Below, one piece after another: positions 29,438 through 38,853 of a stretch of DNA of 64,000 bases (positions are counted from its first letter, which is position 1; the number at the start of each line of letters is the position of its first letter). The stretch is taken from the NCBI RefSeq assembly GCF_017916325.1, contig NC_090156.1, positions 327,001 through 391,000 of the forward strand, read 5' to 3'. Under the pieces are notes generated by a model, which was not told the DNA's origin, did no database searches, and was given only the letters and a program-made list of their open reading frames with translations. A program made the translations under genes and the position numbers. The DNA is from Leishmania martiniquensis (Eukaryota > Euglenozoa > Kinetoplastea > Trypanosomatida > Trypanosomatidae).

Positions 29438-30037
29438 ATGATCTGTAAGCCAAAGACGACTGCGAGTGGCGGCGCTCCAGCTGCCGACGCCGCGGAGGCC
29501 CGTCAGCCGCCATCGAGGCGCCATCGCCTGCCGTATCGCCGGCCCTCAGGCTGGTTTCTTCCGCTCGCTCTCGGGTTCATGCTGCTGAACTACCTCGCCT
29601 TTGGAGTGCAAGTGGATGACAAAGGCGAGAACCTGGTGCTGCCTGCATACGTGCGGGAGACTGCCATGCAGCGCAACGCGCTGCGCAAAGCTGCGGCTAC
29701 CGGTGAGACACTGGCGGAGCCGATCCCCTTCAACGCTTTCCTTTTTTTCGAAGAGAGTGTGATGGGGACACTGCTCCAGGCGGGCCGCTTCCTCTGCCGC
29801 AGTTTCTTCGGTATTCAGGTGTTGTGCGTCCTCGCCTTATTGGCTCATGCCTTCGAACTCGGCATGTGCTTCCGTATCTGCTACTCCTGCGACGCATCCT
29901 TCCCTGTGATGCTGCTCTACATGCTGTGCACGTGTGTCGGCGGCTTTGCGCAGCTTTCACCGCTCATTAAGGCGAGGGATGCGTGGGCGAGGGAGGCGCG
30001 CCCCACCGCGCGGCCGAAGGCGAAGAAAAATGAGTGA
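29438..30037 (+). CDS. TMEM254-like (DUF4499) membrane protein with dilysine tail
   Basis: 199 residues. Three hydrophobic segments are visible: about 39-58 (WFLPLALGFMLLNYLAFGV), 123-148 and 155-176. The last two, with HAFELGMCFRICY followed by a turn and a second helix ending in LSPLIK, resemble the small TMEM254/DUF4499 family, whose function is not established. The protein ends in KAKKNE, so the final four residues KKNE fit the KKxx dilysine signal that COPI uses to return membrane proteins to the ER. An ER location is therefore likely (inference). The N-terminal 38 residues are basic and polar. The start ATG follows a short A run and two close candidate acceptor AGs. Confidence 0.6.
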   Translation: MICKPKTTASGGAPAADAAEARQPPSRRHRLPYRRPSGWFLPLALGFMLLNYLAFGVQVDDKGENLVLPAYVRETAMQRNALRKAAATGETLAEPIPFNAFLFFEESVMGTLLQAGRFLCRSFFGIQVLCVLALLAHAFELGMCFRICYSCDASFPVMLLYMLCTCVGGFAQLSPLIKARDAWAREARPTARPKAKKNE

Positions 30038-31018
30038 GGGCACCGAAACACACACACATACACGAGTGTTCGAGGAAGGGGAATGGAGAGCGGGGAGAGG
30101 CGGTGGGATGGCGAGAGTGGGGTGGAAGGAGTCAAGAAGCTCGTCGAACATCGGTTCGGACGTGCCACTTGCGCAGTCGCTTCCCCAGGAACGCCCTCGT
30201 GTCTGTGTGCATACGTGCACACTCCTGCTGCTGCTGGACACTCCGGTGGCTCCGCCCACTTCCCTCGCTCCCTCTCGGCTGCCTCCTGAGGGATTCGCCT
30301 GCGTTCTCGGGCAGCTCGGCGGGGAAGCTGCCGTGCCACCTCGACTCCATAACGAAGCTGAGCCAGATAGAAGATGAGCACGAGGGCATCATCAATCGAC
30401 GCTGCCCACCCGCCGTGCGGCATGGATGGGGCGCTTGCCCAGTAGGCTTTGACGCGCCCACTTGCAACTGCTTTTTTTTTAGGAGAGCGCACCGCCATCC
30501 GCATTAGCGTCCCATCCCCTTGCCCTTCTGTGGCTTCAGGCGTCCGGCGAACTTGCCCATCAACGCTCCGATCACAGCTGCATTCGCTCATCGCTTTCCA
30601 TTGCCTCTGTCTGCTTTTTTTTTTGCACCTGCGGCGTGCCTGGGCCACGCCACCCGGGCCTCACTCCCCACCCCCCGCACCCGCCCTTTTCTTTTCTCGG
30701 TCTCCTCCTTTTTGTGTCTCTCGCGAGGATGCACCTAAAGACTGTATCGCCGAGGCGGGCAACTAAAACGGGCACATTTCGTCGATGCAGAGCTACAGAC
30801 AATAAGCAGAGACGCACACAGAGAGAGGCCTACCTACGTGCGAACATGCGCGCGCACAGATCTGCGCGACGTGAGTTACCCTCCCCCTCCCCTCCTTCAT
30901 TCTGGCTGCCCTCTTTCGCGACCTCCCTCCCCGCCCCGTGAGACAGGCGCCACACAGTGAGCTGAACCAAGGGCGGCGTACAAGGTTGAGCGCGTGTGTG
31001 TGAGAGGGGCAACTGCAG
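30038..31018 (+). other. Intergenic region with a 70-codon upstream reading frame
   Basis: Strong C/T tracts at about 30660-30725 and 30885-30938. Between them an ATG at 30729 opens a 70-codon frame ending at TGA 30939-30941, rich in Arg and Lys. AG at about 30942-30946 after the second tract is the likely acceptor for MSH4, which would place this frame outside the mature MSH4 mRNA. A T run lies near 30472-30480. Confidence 0.5.
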
Positions 31019-34000
31019 ATGTTTGCCTCGCCCACCGCATGGAGCGAGTTGTATGGTCCACCGCCGGAGGCGGCATCACAAAGTCACGAACGCGTCTCGA
31101 CTGCCGCTGCCGCTGCTGCAGTCCCGCAGTACACACTTTTAGACGACAGAGTTGGGGGCTTGTATTGGAGGTATGCGCACCGCCAGGTGATGCCACCGCC
31201 TGCGCATGCGCTCCTCGCTACATCCGCGGCGAGCGCGTTCTCGCCCTCGTCGTCAGCGTTGTGGTCGGTGGACCCTGCGTCGTCGCACTACACCGTTGCA
31301 TCGCAGCCCGTGCGTTGCTTTTCTGTACCACCTGCGCCGGCAGAGACATGGAGAAACTTCCAGTTGTATCCCTGCGCGCCAGCGTATGGCAGAGGCGATG
31401 GCAGATGGGCACGTACCGAGAGGGCGCCACTTGGAGAGGGCAACGGCGAGCCGGTTCGACCCCTGATACGAACCATTCAGGAGCGACCTGGCGCGTATGG
31501 TGGGCATCAACTTCTGCCGCCACCGTCACCGGCCAGCGCCCGTATGCACCACGTTGCAGCGGGGGGTGCGCTCGGACCGGGCACCGCCGCCGGACCCCAT
31601 GCGTTGCACATCGCCTACGCAGCGGAAAGAGTGACCGTAGCGGAGGAGGAAGGCTGGGACGGCAATGCGACGCCGCCGTACGACGATGGCATGCCAGGTG
31701 TTACCCGATCGCAGTACCTACCACCACCATCATCTGAGCGCGCCACCCCCGTGAGCGGCTACCGTGCAGCGATGCCACGGGCAGCGATTCAGCCGAACAC
31801 CGCTTGGAAGCGCGAAGAAGCTGCGAAGGCGACCGCAATCGAAGCGCTGGGCACCTCAGGGACGCATCATGCGGCGTATGCGAGCTGTGGCGGCCGAGCA
31901 GCAGTTGCCGCCGTCAGGCATGCCGCCCCAGTATCTCATGACGCCGATGCGCGCGACCTTAGCTCACGGCCGCTCGCTCCACCTCCGCCATCACCACCAC
32001 CACCTCCTTTACCGCAACATGAGCACTTGAACCGGGGGCAGCAGCCGCAGTCGCACGAGTACAGCTCTATCTCCGATGGCGCCCGCCACCTCAACTCAGC
32101 GCGGCATCGATCGGCTGCCTCTGCCGCTGCTCTCTTCTTCCAATCGCCCTGTGGCGTCGACGGCGCAGGCCGCGCGCCGTGCACAGTCGGCTCGGCAGCG
32201 CTTCGGCATGGAAGGCAAGCTGCTGCTGCCACGTATGCCGTCGCTAGCAGTGCCGCCTCTGCCAGCGCGACCGGAGCGTCGATGATGACCGCGCCCACCG
32301 CCTCTGCCGCGGCGGCCCAATCCGAGCCGTGCTGCGTTGCGGCGCTGATTTTCAACAATGCTAAGGATGTCGGCGTCGCGCTATGCGAGCTGCCGTCGCT
32401 GACCGTGTCCCTCTTCCAATACGGTGACACGGCCACCTTCTTCAAGACAGCATCGCTGCTGCACACTCGCAACCCGGTCGAAGCACTGGTACCATCTACC
32501 GCTGTTGACAGTGAACTGGTGCAGACGTTGCTGCGGCAGCACGGCGCCCACATGACCTTCACAAGTGTGCAGCGCTGCTTCTACAACGCGGAGGAGGGAG
32601 TGCAGCGGCTGTCGCAGCTGAAGTCGTCGGCTGAAGCGTCACTGAGCATCGAGGACACAGACCGCTATCTGTGCGTGGCTGCCGCGAACGCGGTCGTGCT
32701 GTATATGGAGCACGTGAACGACATGCACCTGCTTCCAGGCTCCGTGCGCGTGCGGGCAGAGGCGCTGGAACACTACATGGAAGTCTCCCGCACTACGGCC
32801 CGCGCGCTGCAGATTATTCCTGGCACCGCGTGCGTGCCGGCGACGCTCATGTGCAACGCAGCAGGCCGCAGCGATTGGGCAGACCGGCAGCAGCGGATGC
32901 GCACTCATGGGTGTGAGGTGGCGCGGACGCCGTCATTGTTCGTTGACGACCCTTGCGAACCGCCGCCGCTGCAGACGGTCGCGCTTGTGGACGCGATTCC
33001 ACGCGCCTGCACGATCATGGGCCAGCGTTACCTCCGCCGCACACTTCTCCAACCGCTGCGCGACCGCGTGGCGGTGCAGGGCCGCCACGACGCTGTTGAG
33101 TGGCTTCTGCGCGATCCTACACGACTTCACATGCTGCGCACACTTTTGCGTCACACCACCGCGCTTGACTTGGAGCGCTTGACAGCAACGCTGACGCATC
33201 AACCACGACGCGAGAGGACCGAGGCTCAGCAGCAATCATACCTCGAGTCGCTGCAGCTGCTCTGGAGCGCGCTGCCCTACCTGGAGCAGCTGCGCGTGCA
33301 TCTCACGGCCTACCTGGGCCCGCCGCCTGGAGAGCGAATGTCTGTGCGTTTAGAAGGCGCGTCGCCATCGACGCCATCGCCCTTGTTGGCTGGGAAATCA
33401 GAGGCGGCGGCGGCAACGAATTGGCGCAGCACCGCAGAGCATCCTTCGGTGCTGCACAGCATTGTCATCGCGCTCGAGCAATGCCGCTTCCCCCACCTGG
33501 TGACGCTCATGGGCACCTACCTCGAGCGCTCCGTGCTGCCGTTGGTCGTGCTGCACCACGAGAGGAGCGGTGGACACTATGGAGGAGCACATGAGGCCGA
33601 CACAGGTAGCACACATGCCCCTCCAGGCATGTCTGTGATGGCTCCACCGCAGCAGCAGCAGCATCCGAAACGGCGCCGGCTGCGCAGCGACAACGGCGCT
33701 GGAGTGCACTCGCAGCACGTCACAGCAGCGCTTTTGCGGCTCCTCCGCGTGTGCTTCCTTGTGCAGGCTCCACCCGGCGGCGAGCTGGACGCACTTCGCA
33801 CACGGCTGAGCCTCCGCATCTCTGACATCACTTCCTACGCGGCGGAGCTGCGTGCGACGTACCAGATCGCCTCGCTGCGCCTGGAGCCTGACCCAATGAA
33901 GCTCTACTGCTTCTCCTACGCCGCTGCAGAGGAGGCGAAAGCTCGGACAGGGCCCTTTACATGGCGCTACGCAGGCGGCTCGCACTTTGCCTTGTATCTC

Positions 34001-35662
34001 TCCGCTCTGCGTGAGCAGCAGCTGCTGCGCCAGCAAGCGCTGCAACAGGGGCAGAGGGGGCAGCTGCCCAGCACTCCGTCGTACGCACGCACCTCTGCGG
34101 ATGACTCCATGCGCACCACGTCACCGTTCCTTCCGTTGCATCCGTCACGAGACGCGAGCGACGTGGACGAGTCCGCACTCCGCTCCTCTGCCGTCGACCC
34201 TCTCTCGCCTTTCACTCCCGGATCGAATCCGGCAGCTTCTCGTCTGTTGCGTTACCGGAGAGTACGGTGCAGCACAGATGACCTTGAGTACCGCTGCTCT
34301 CGGGCGCAGGAGTGCGTCGCGGCGATCCTGCAGCTGCAGCTGCGCAGTGTGCAGCCCCTCGTCCGCGCTATTCAGAGCGAGTATCTGGGCTCGCTGCAGG
34401 CTACCGTAGAGTCGGTGGCGCTGCTGGATACCCTGCTGAGTTTCGCGCTCTATTCCTTGACGCATCAGTGCACCCGACCGGTACTGGTTGAGCTGCGGAC
34501 GGGGTCGACAACGGCGCCGTGCGTGCACACGCGGATGGCAGAGCCCTTGAGGCCTGACGAGGAGGTGGCTTCTTCGGGGCGGCATGCCACAGCAGCAGCA
34601 GCAGGCGGCGCCGGGGCTCCGTATGCCGAGGTGTGCGAAGACTCCGACGACGGAAGCCCTGCTGCTGCCGGTGTGGACGACCGCCAAGGTGGAGCAGTCG
34701 CGTCCACGGACTTGCCCGAGACGTTCAGCGATGCAGCAACGCCGTTGTCCACACTGTCATTGCTGACCCTTACTGCGCGCACTCTGACATCGGCGGCCAC
34801 GGTGGCGGCGGAGACGGGCCACGTCCCTCGCGCCGTTTTCTGTATTGAGAACGCCGTGCACCCCTCCGCCATGCAGCGACGGCCGCCCAGCCGAACAGTG
34901 GCGCGTGCGGGACTGTCGACACGGTTGGCAGGTGGAAAAGCGGTCGGTGTGGCCACGCCAACCAGTAGCGTCAGCGGTGGCGTGACAATGTCGTGGGGCA
35001 GCGACGGTGGCGATGTCTGCGTTGTCACCGGCCCCAACGCGTGCGGCAAGACGACTCTGCTTCGAATTCTGGGGCAGCACTTCACCCTAGCGCAGGCGGG
35101 TTGCTTTCTCCCTGCGCAGCACGCGCAGCTGTTCCTCGCCGACCGACTCCTCGCCCACATGCTTTGTGACGAGCTCCCCAGCGTCACGCACTCTTCTTTC
35201 CGGCGCGAGCTTATGGAGCTGAGCGAGTTGACGCACGCTGCCACGGCCGAGAGCATCGCCCTCGTCGACGAGCTCGGCCGCAGCACCACCACCCTGCAAG
35301 GCTTTAGTCTTGCCTGGTCCACAGCGCTTCTCCTGAGCGACCGCCGCGTGCACTCGGTGCTCACAACACACTACGCCGGGCTGCCCAGCCTCGCACAGGT
35401 GCGACCCATGCGCGTCGTTGCCTATCACTTCCGCGTTACCTTTCAGCAGCTGGCGGTGCGTGATGGCGGCCGAGACGGCACGACTGCGTCGAGCTCGGGT
35501 GGACCCGCATTCGCACGCATCACCATTGCTCGTTTCGGTCACACACTCTTTCCCGGCCCATGCCCACAGCGTTGGTACGGCCTCGCACTGGCTGAGAAGC
35601 TGGGCTTCTTCAAGCCAGTCCTGGACATGGCGCGGCGAACGCAGGCAGGGAGGGCACATTGA
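31019..35662 (+). CDS. MSH4: MSH4, meiotic MutS homologue
   Basis: 1,547 residues. The C-terminal ATPase has Walker A GPNACGKTT (1338-1346) and Walker B VDELGRSTTT (D1417, E1418), then VLTTHYAGL as the switch region. The MutS II/III part starts near residue 440. Its MSH4 hallmark block TSVQRCFYNAEEGVQRLSQL corresponds to the [20 protein letters not shown] block of animal MSH4, and the spacing from LFQYGDTATF fits MSH4 rather than MSH5. No N-terminal mismatch-recognition domain is evident, as in MSH4/5. MSH4 pairs with MSH5 to stabilise recombination intermediates in meiosis. The protein is much longer than the usual 900 residues because of a low-complexity N-terminus (1-440) and inserts near 770-810, 865-890 and 1190-1320. 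The start is the first ATG after a strong acceptor region at 30942-30946. Confidence 0.9.
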   Translation: MFASPTAWSELYGPPPEAASQSHERVSTAAAAAAVPQYTLLDDRVGGLYWRYAHRQVMPPPAHALLATSAASAFSPSSSALWSVDPASSHYTVASQPVRCFSVPPAPAETWRNFQLYPCAPAYGRGDGRWARTERAPLGEGNGEPVRPLIRTIQERPGAYGGHQLLPPPSPASARMHHVAAGGALGPGTAAGPHALHIAYAAERVTVAEEEGWDGNATPPYDDGMPGVTRSQYLPPPSSERATPVSGYRAAMPRAAIQPNTAWKREEAAKATAIEALGTSGTHHAAYASCGGRAAVAAVRHAAPVSHDADARDLSSRPLAPPPPSPPPPPLPQHEHLNRGQQPQSHEYSSISDGARHLNSARHRSAASAAALFFQSPCGVDGAGRAPCTVGSAALRHGRQAAAATYAVASSAASASATGASMMTAPTASAAAAQSEPCCVAALIFNNAKDVGVALCELPSLTVSLFQYGDTATFFKTASLLHTRNPVEALVPSTAVDSELVQTLLRQHGAHMTFTSVQRCFYNAEEGVQRLSQLKSSAEASLSIEDTDRYLCVAAANAVVLYMEHVNDMHLLPGSVRVRAEALEHYMEVSRTTARALQIIPGTACVPATLMCNAAGRSDWADRQQRMRTHGCEVARTPSLFVDDPCEPPPLQTVALVDAIPRACTIMGQRYLRRTLLQPLRDRVAVQGRHDAVEWLLRDPTRLHMLRTLLRHTTALDLERLTATLTHQPRRERTEAQQQSYLESLQLLWSALPYLEQLRVHLTAYLGPPPGERMSVRLEGASPSTPSPLLAGKSEAAAATNWRSTAEHPSVLHSIVIALEQCRFPHLVTLMGTYLERSVLPLVVLHHERSGGHYGGAHEADTGSTHAPPGMSVMAPPQQQQHPKRRRLRSDNGAGVHSQHVTAALLRLLRVCFLVQAPPGGELDALRTRLSLRISDITSYAAELRATYQIASLRLEPDPMKLYCFSYAAAEEAKARTGPFTWRYAGGSHFALYLSALREQQLLRQQALQQGQRGQLPSTPSYARTSADDSMRTTSPFLPLHPSRDASDVDESALRSSAVDPLSPFTPGSNPAASRLLRYRRVRCSTDDLEYRCSRAQECVAAILQLQLRSVQPLVRAIQSEYLGSLQATVESVALLDTLLSFALYSLTHQCTRPVLVELRTGSTTAPCVHTRMAEPLRPDEEVASSGRHATAAAAGGAGAPYAEVCEDSDDGSPAAAGVDDRQGGAVASTDLPETFSDAATPLSTLSLLTLTARTLTSAATVAAETGHVPRAVFCIENAVHPSAMQRRPPSRTVARAGLSTRLAGGKAVGVATPTSSVSGGVTMSWGSDGGDVCVVTGPNACGKTTLLRILGQHFTLAQAGCFLPAQHAQLFLADRLLAHMLCDELPSVTHSSFRRELMELSELTHAATAESIALVDELGRSTTTLQGFSLAWSTALLLSDRRVHSVLTTHYAGLPSLAQVRPMRVVAYHFRVTFQQLAVRDGGRDGTTASSSGGPAFARITIARFGHTLFPGPCPQRWYGLALAEKLGFFKPVLDMARRTQAGRAH

Positions 35663-36580
35663 CGAGGAGGATGCCTCGAAATAGGCATTGATGAAGTGCG
35701 TAGGGGGTGCTCTGGGTGAAAAAAAAGGGTGACGCCCCGCCTGCTGGCCCGCATGGGACGACAGTGCGACTCAGCGTGCGGCTGTGTCTGCCGTCACGTG
35801 CGCCGGCCGTGTTGCTATGGCAGAGGTTCGTCCTGGGCGACCGAGGCCCGCTATTTTCTTCGCCCCACTCCCCCCGCCCTCCGCCTTCTCCGCGGACGCA
35901 CGCGCCCTTCGCTGCTCCTGGGGCATTTTTTTGTTCTCAGCACTTTTGACCTCCTCCTGGTGCACGCCCTCCGCTGCTCCTTTCGGCCTGCGCTTGAGTG
36001 TGTGCGTGGAGCGGGGGGCTGTGAGCCGGTGTGCTTCGACTCTCAGCAGAGTGTGCAGGCGCACGTACAGCCCCCCTCCCTCCCCCTTTCACCTCTTCTT
36101 TTCAGTGTCTCGGACGTCTGCTCTAACCACAGCTCCCTCAATGATTCGACAAGCGTACTGCTGCTCGGGTGACCTCCGTCCGTGTCGGAGAAGACACCCG
36201 TCCTTGATGCCCCCCCCACACCACCTGGTGCCTCTCCGCATGGCTCTCTATGTGCGCATGCGAGATGCCGACGTGCGGGTGCGTATCGAAGCGCGCCTTG
36301 ACCCTTCCGCCCGCTGGCCGAAGGGGTGGTGACGTGTATGCGGGTATGCCTCTCCGATGTGCGAGGGAGGAGGACAATGGCGGTGCGGCATTTCGGCCTC
36401 TCTCATGCTTTCTTTCGCCGAAGGTAACGCCCGTCCTCTTCTCGCCACACGGCGGGGCATTCCTCCGCTCCCTTCCCCCCCTCCCTCCCTAACGCGTCCG
36501 GCCACCCTTCCCATTCTGCTCCTCCTCCACAGCGCCCAGTTCCTCTATTTTCGCGCCCTGCTCGTGCTGAGCGGTGTGCA
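35663..36580 (+). other. Intergenic region
   Basis: No gene is supported. C/T tracts near 35860-35885, 36068-36105 and 36465-36530. The last ends in AG at 36531-36532, the likely acceptor for the CAP gene. Confidence 0.5.
36531..36532 (+). promoter_or_regulatory. Spliced-leader acceptor AG for the CAP gene
   Basis: CCATTCTGCTCCTCCTCCAC runs into AG; the first ATG after it is 36581, giving a 48-base 5' UTR. Confidence 0.6.
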
Positions 36581-38350
36581 ATGTTGGCTGAGTCGGCAAC
36601 GCCAATGCCGCTCTCGCCGTCGCCGCGGCCAGAGGAGGCGATCCCACACGTCGATGAGGTGCAAACTGTTTTTCAGGGGTTCCTAAACTGCGGCGCGGGC
36701 CTGAACACGGCGCGCGTCGCGGCGGCGCAGAACGCGCTGCTGGAGGTGCTCCGCGAGCACACCCGCCTCCTCAACTACATGGAGACTCACGGCCGACCAA
36801 AGGCCGATGCCGCGTCCATCACTGCAGGAGGTGACAGGGTCGGACATGGGGAGCCGGCTTGCGTTTACAGATTCCGTATCGTGTATGACAGCGCTATCGC
36901 GACAGTTCAGGGTGGCGTCGTTTCTGCCTCGCTGGAGCGGCAGCGGCCGCAGGAGGTGGGTGATATCTCTCTCAGCAAGGCGCCGCGGCTAGCACCCTCC
37001 TCACCATCAGTGACTGAGAGTGCGCTCCAGTGCATCGCGGTTCTGATTGAGTCTCTCGGGTGGGTCTTGCGCCGGCCCGATCCTTTCGCCGGAGATGCTA
37101 AGAGCTATTTGGCCTCTCTGCAGCAGAAGCTCGGCGTCATCTCAACGAACGCTGTGCCGTCGTCCAAGCCAGGCTTAGCGACAGTGTCGTTGGCGTCGAC
37201 GAGCTCCAAAACATCAACCACCTCTGGTGTAGGCCTCGCCACCGTCGCACCAGCATGGCTACGCCAGGCGCACGTGGCTCTGAGCACGCTGTCACACTTT
37301 GTCTCCGGGACGTACCCGCACGGGCCCTGGTTCGCGCACCGCAACCGCCGCAGTGTTGTGCGAAGCCGCCATCTGCGTCACCCGTCGGACGTTGGCGAGG
37401 CACCGTTCGAGATGCTGGTCTGCGCTGCCTCGCATCTGCAGGATGAGGACGTGATGGCGCTGTCTACAGTAGTCTTGAAGGTCGCGCAGGCACACACGAA
37501 ATGCCTCTCTGTGGTCCGTGCCACGCGCGAGCGGCCGAAGCATCGGTCGAACCTGGAGAGCATCTTTGCCCCTCTGAACACATCACTGAACGATCTGACC
37601 GCCATGTGCGAGGGTGTGATTAGACGTTGCGAAGGCAACCGCCCGTACGCACACGCGGTACTCGAGGCCGGCAACGTCTTCACATGGCTCACAACCGACA
37701 TGGAGCCCTGTGTCGTCATTGAAGAAGCGTTCGGCAGCGCCAACACGTACATCAACAAGATCACGGCGAGAGGGACCGTGCTGCTGCAGCAACAGGGGAA
37801 CGACTACTCAGCTCAGCATTCGGAGCTGGCCAAGGCGAACGTGAGGTGGGCCGCGGTGCTGCGGGAGGCACTGCAGCGGATGGTGCTAATGGTGCTGTAC
37901 CGCTACCCGCGAGCTGTACCGTGGGGAGAGTCGATCGAGTCACCGATGCCTCGATACACAAGCGAGCCGCGCCAACCGTCCGCTCCGCGCGAGCAAGGCG
38001 AGAGGTCGCCGGTCTGGCGACGTGCACAGCTGGTGGCGGAGCCGGTGATGCGCCAACAGGCGCACCCGTTGTCATCAGCAACTTCGTCCGTGACTGCTGC
38101 AGAGCCACCCACGCCAAGCGGAGGTGAGGCACTCACGCCGCCTCCGGCAACGGCGCCAGCGCCGCCTGCGCTTCATTCTCAGGGTGCACCGGTGCTCGCT
38201 GGAATGCCGCCCTCAGCTTTGTCACTGCCGCTCCCGCCGCCTTCACCGTCTCCGCCGTCAAGCTCGTTGCTAAGGCACGCTAAGGTGCAGCTCGCAGAGT
38301 CACTGCAGTCGACGCTGACTCCAACGTGCGCGCTCGACTCGGCCACGTAG
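36581..38350 (+). CDS. CAP: Cyclase-associated protein (CAP/Srv2), N-terminal part with two tandem helical domains
   Basis: 589 residues to a TAG at 38348-38350. CAP proteins bind and recycle actin monomers; the N-terminal helical folded domain (HFD) works with cofilin. The HFD pattern occurs twice. Copy 1 spans about 25-255, with SLGWVLRRPDPF (W161), WLRQAHVALSTLSHFV (W226) and a final GPWFA. Copy 2 spans about 270-455, with NVFTWLTTDMEP (W369), NVRWAAVLREAL (W423) and a final VPWG. In both copies the last helix has Trp to Trp spacing of 24-25 residues, as in the WVK...GLxW helix of animal CAP. Residues 456-589 are the Pro-rich linker. The actin-binding C-terminal CARP domain follows immediately but in other frames (38415-38853), so this frame alone gives a truncated CAP. 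Confidence 0.75.
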   Translation: MLAESATPMPLSPSPRPEEAIPHVDEVQTVFQGFLNCGAGLNTARVAAAQNALLEVLREHTRLLNYMETHGRPKADAASITAGGDRVGHGEPACVYRFRIVYDSAIATVQGGVVSASLERQRPQEVGDISLSKAPRLAPSSPSVTESALQCIAVLIESLGWVLRRPDPFAGDAKSYLASLQQKLGVISTNAVPSSKPGLATVSLASTSSKTSTTSGVGLATVAPAWLRQAHVALSTLSHFVSGTYPHGPWFAHRNRRSVVRSRHLRHPSDVGEAPFEMLVCAASHLQDEDVMALSTVVLKVAQAHTKCLSVVRATRERPKHRSNLESIFAPLNTSLNDLTAMCEGVIRRCEGNRPYAHAVLEAGNVFTWLTTDMEPCVVIEEAFGSANTYINKITARGTVLLQQQGNDYSAQHSELAKANVRWAAVLREALQRMVLMVLYRYPRAVPWGESIESPMPRYTSEPRQPSAPREQGERSPVWRRAQLVAEPVMRQQAHPLSSATSSVTAAEPPTPSGGEALTPPPATAPAPPALHSQGAPVLAGMPPSALSLPLPPPSPSPPSSSLLRHAKVQLAESLQSTLTPTCALDSAT

Positions 38351-38853
38351 ACGTGGGTGGCGCAGCACTACTGCCAACCACTCGTTGGGGCCGCACCAGG
38401 GGCGAGGGGGGGGGCCGGCTTTCGTTGCGCTGCTTGAGGAGAAGCTTGACAGCAGCCACTTCGCCCGCATCCTGGACTGCTTCAACACCTACGTGATGCG
38501 ACCAGTGCGGGTGAAGGGCGTCGCTGTGGAGCGCTCTCAGCGTGTGAAGCTGCAAATGGCGGGCAGCAGTGGGCCGGTACGGATAAGCGATGCAGAGCGG
38601 CTGGAGATGCGGATCGAGACTTCGTCGCCGCGCGTGTATGCCGTGGGGGGTGAGAGGGCTCACGATTCACCTCGGCGAGGGGCGCGACACGGAGATCGTC
38701 ACGAGCATGGTGTCCAACGTGAACGTCACCATCACGGTCATTATGGCAGACGACGCGCAAGAGGTGCGAGAGCTCGCACTGTCGGAGCAGTGCATCACCA
38801 CCATCAAGGCGGCGGACCAGCTTGTGACGAATGAGGTCACGTACTCGGAATAG
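38351..38853 (+). pseudogene. CAP: Out-of-frame CARP (actin-binding) domain of the same CAP gene
   Basis: Reading frame +3 of the window from about 38415 gives LLEEKLDSSHFARILDCFNT and continues to SPRVYAVGG; its CFNT aligns with the CVNT of animal CAP C-domains. At a run of six G (38645-38650) the homology jumps by one base into the frame that reads VRGLTIHL, then DTEIVTSMVSNVNVTI and ALSEQCITTIK, matching the CAP tail (LDCEIVSAKSSEMNV and PEQFKT blocks), to a stop at 38851-38853. Skipping one G restores the length expected from animal CAP. A second break must lie between the stop-bearing frame and this one, somewhere in 38281-38414, where a run of nine G occurs (38406-38414). Either the gene is truly disabled or the assembly has two homopolymer errors. 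Confidence 0.7.

Noticed and set aside
28512..29441. 309-codon + frame between the two small membrane proteins
   Set aside because: Overlaps the 28315-28641 gene in another frame and crosses AT-rich repeats; composition is not protein-like.
34465..35364. Long reverse-strand open frame (299 codons)
   Set aside because: It lies wholly opposite the MSH4 ATPase domain; high GC removes stop codons from the antisense frame.
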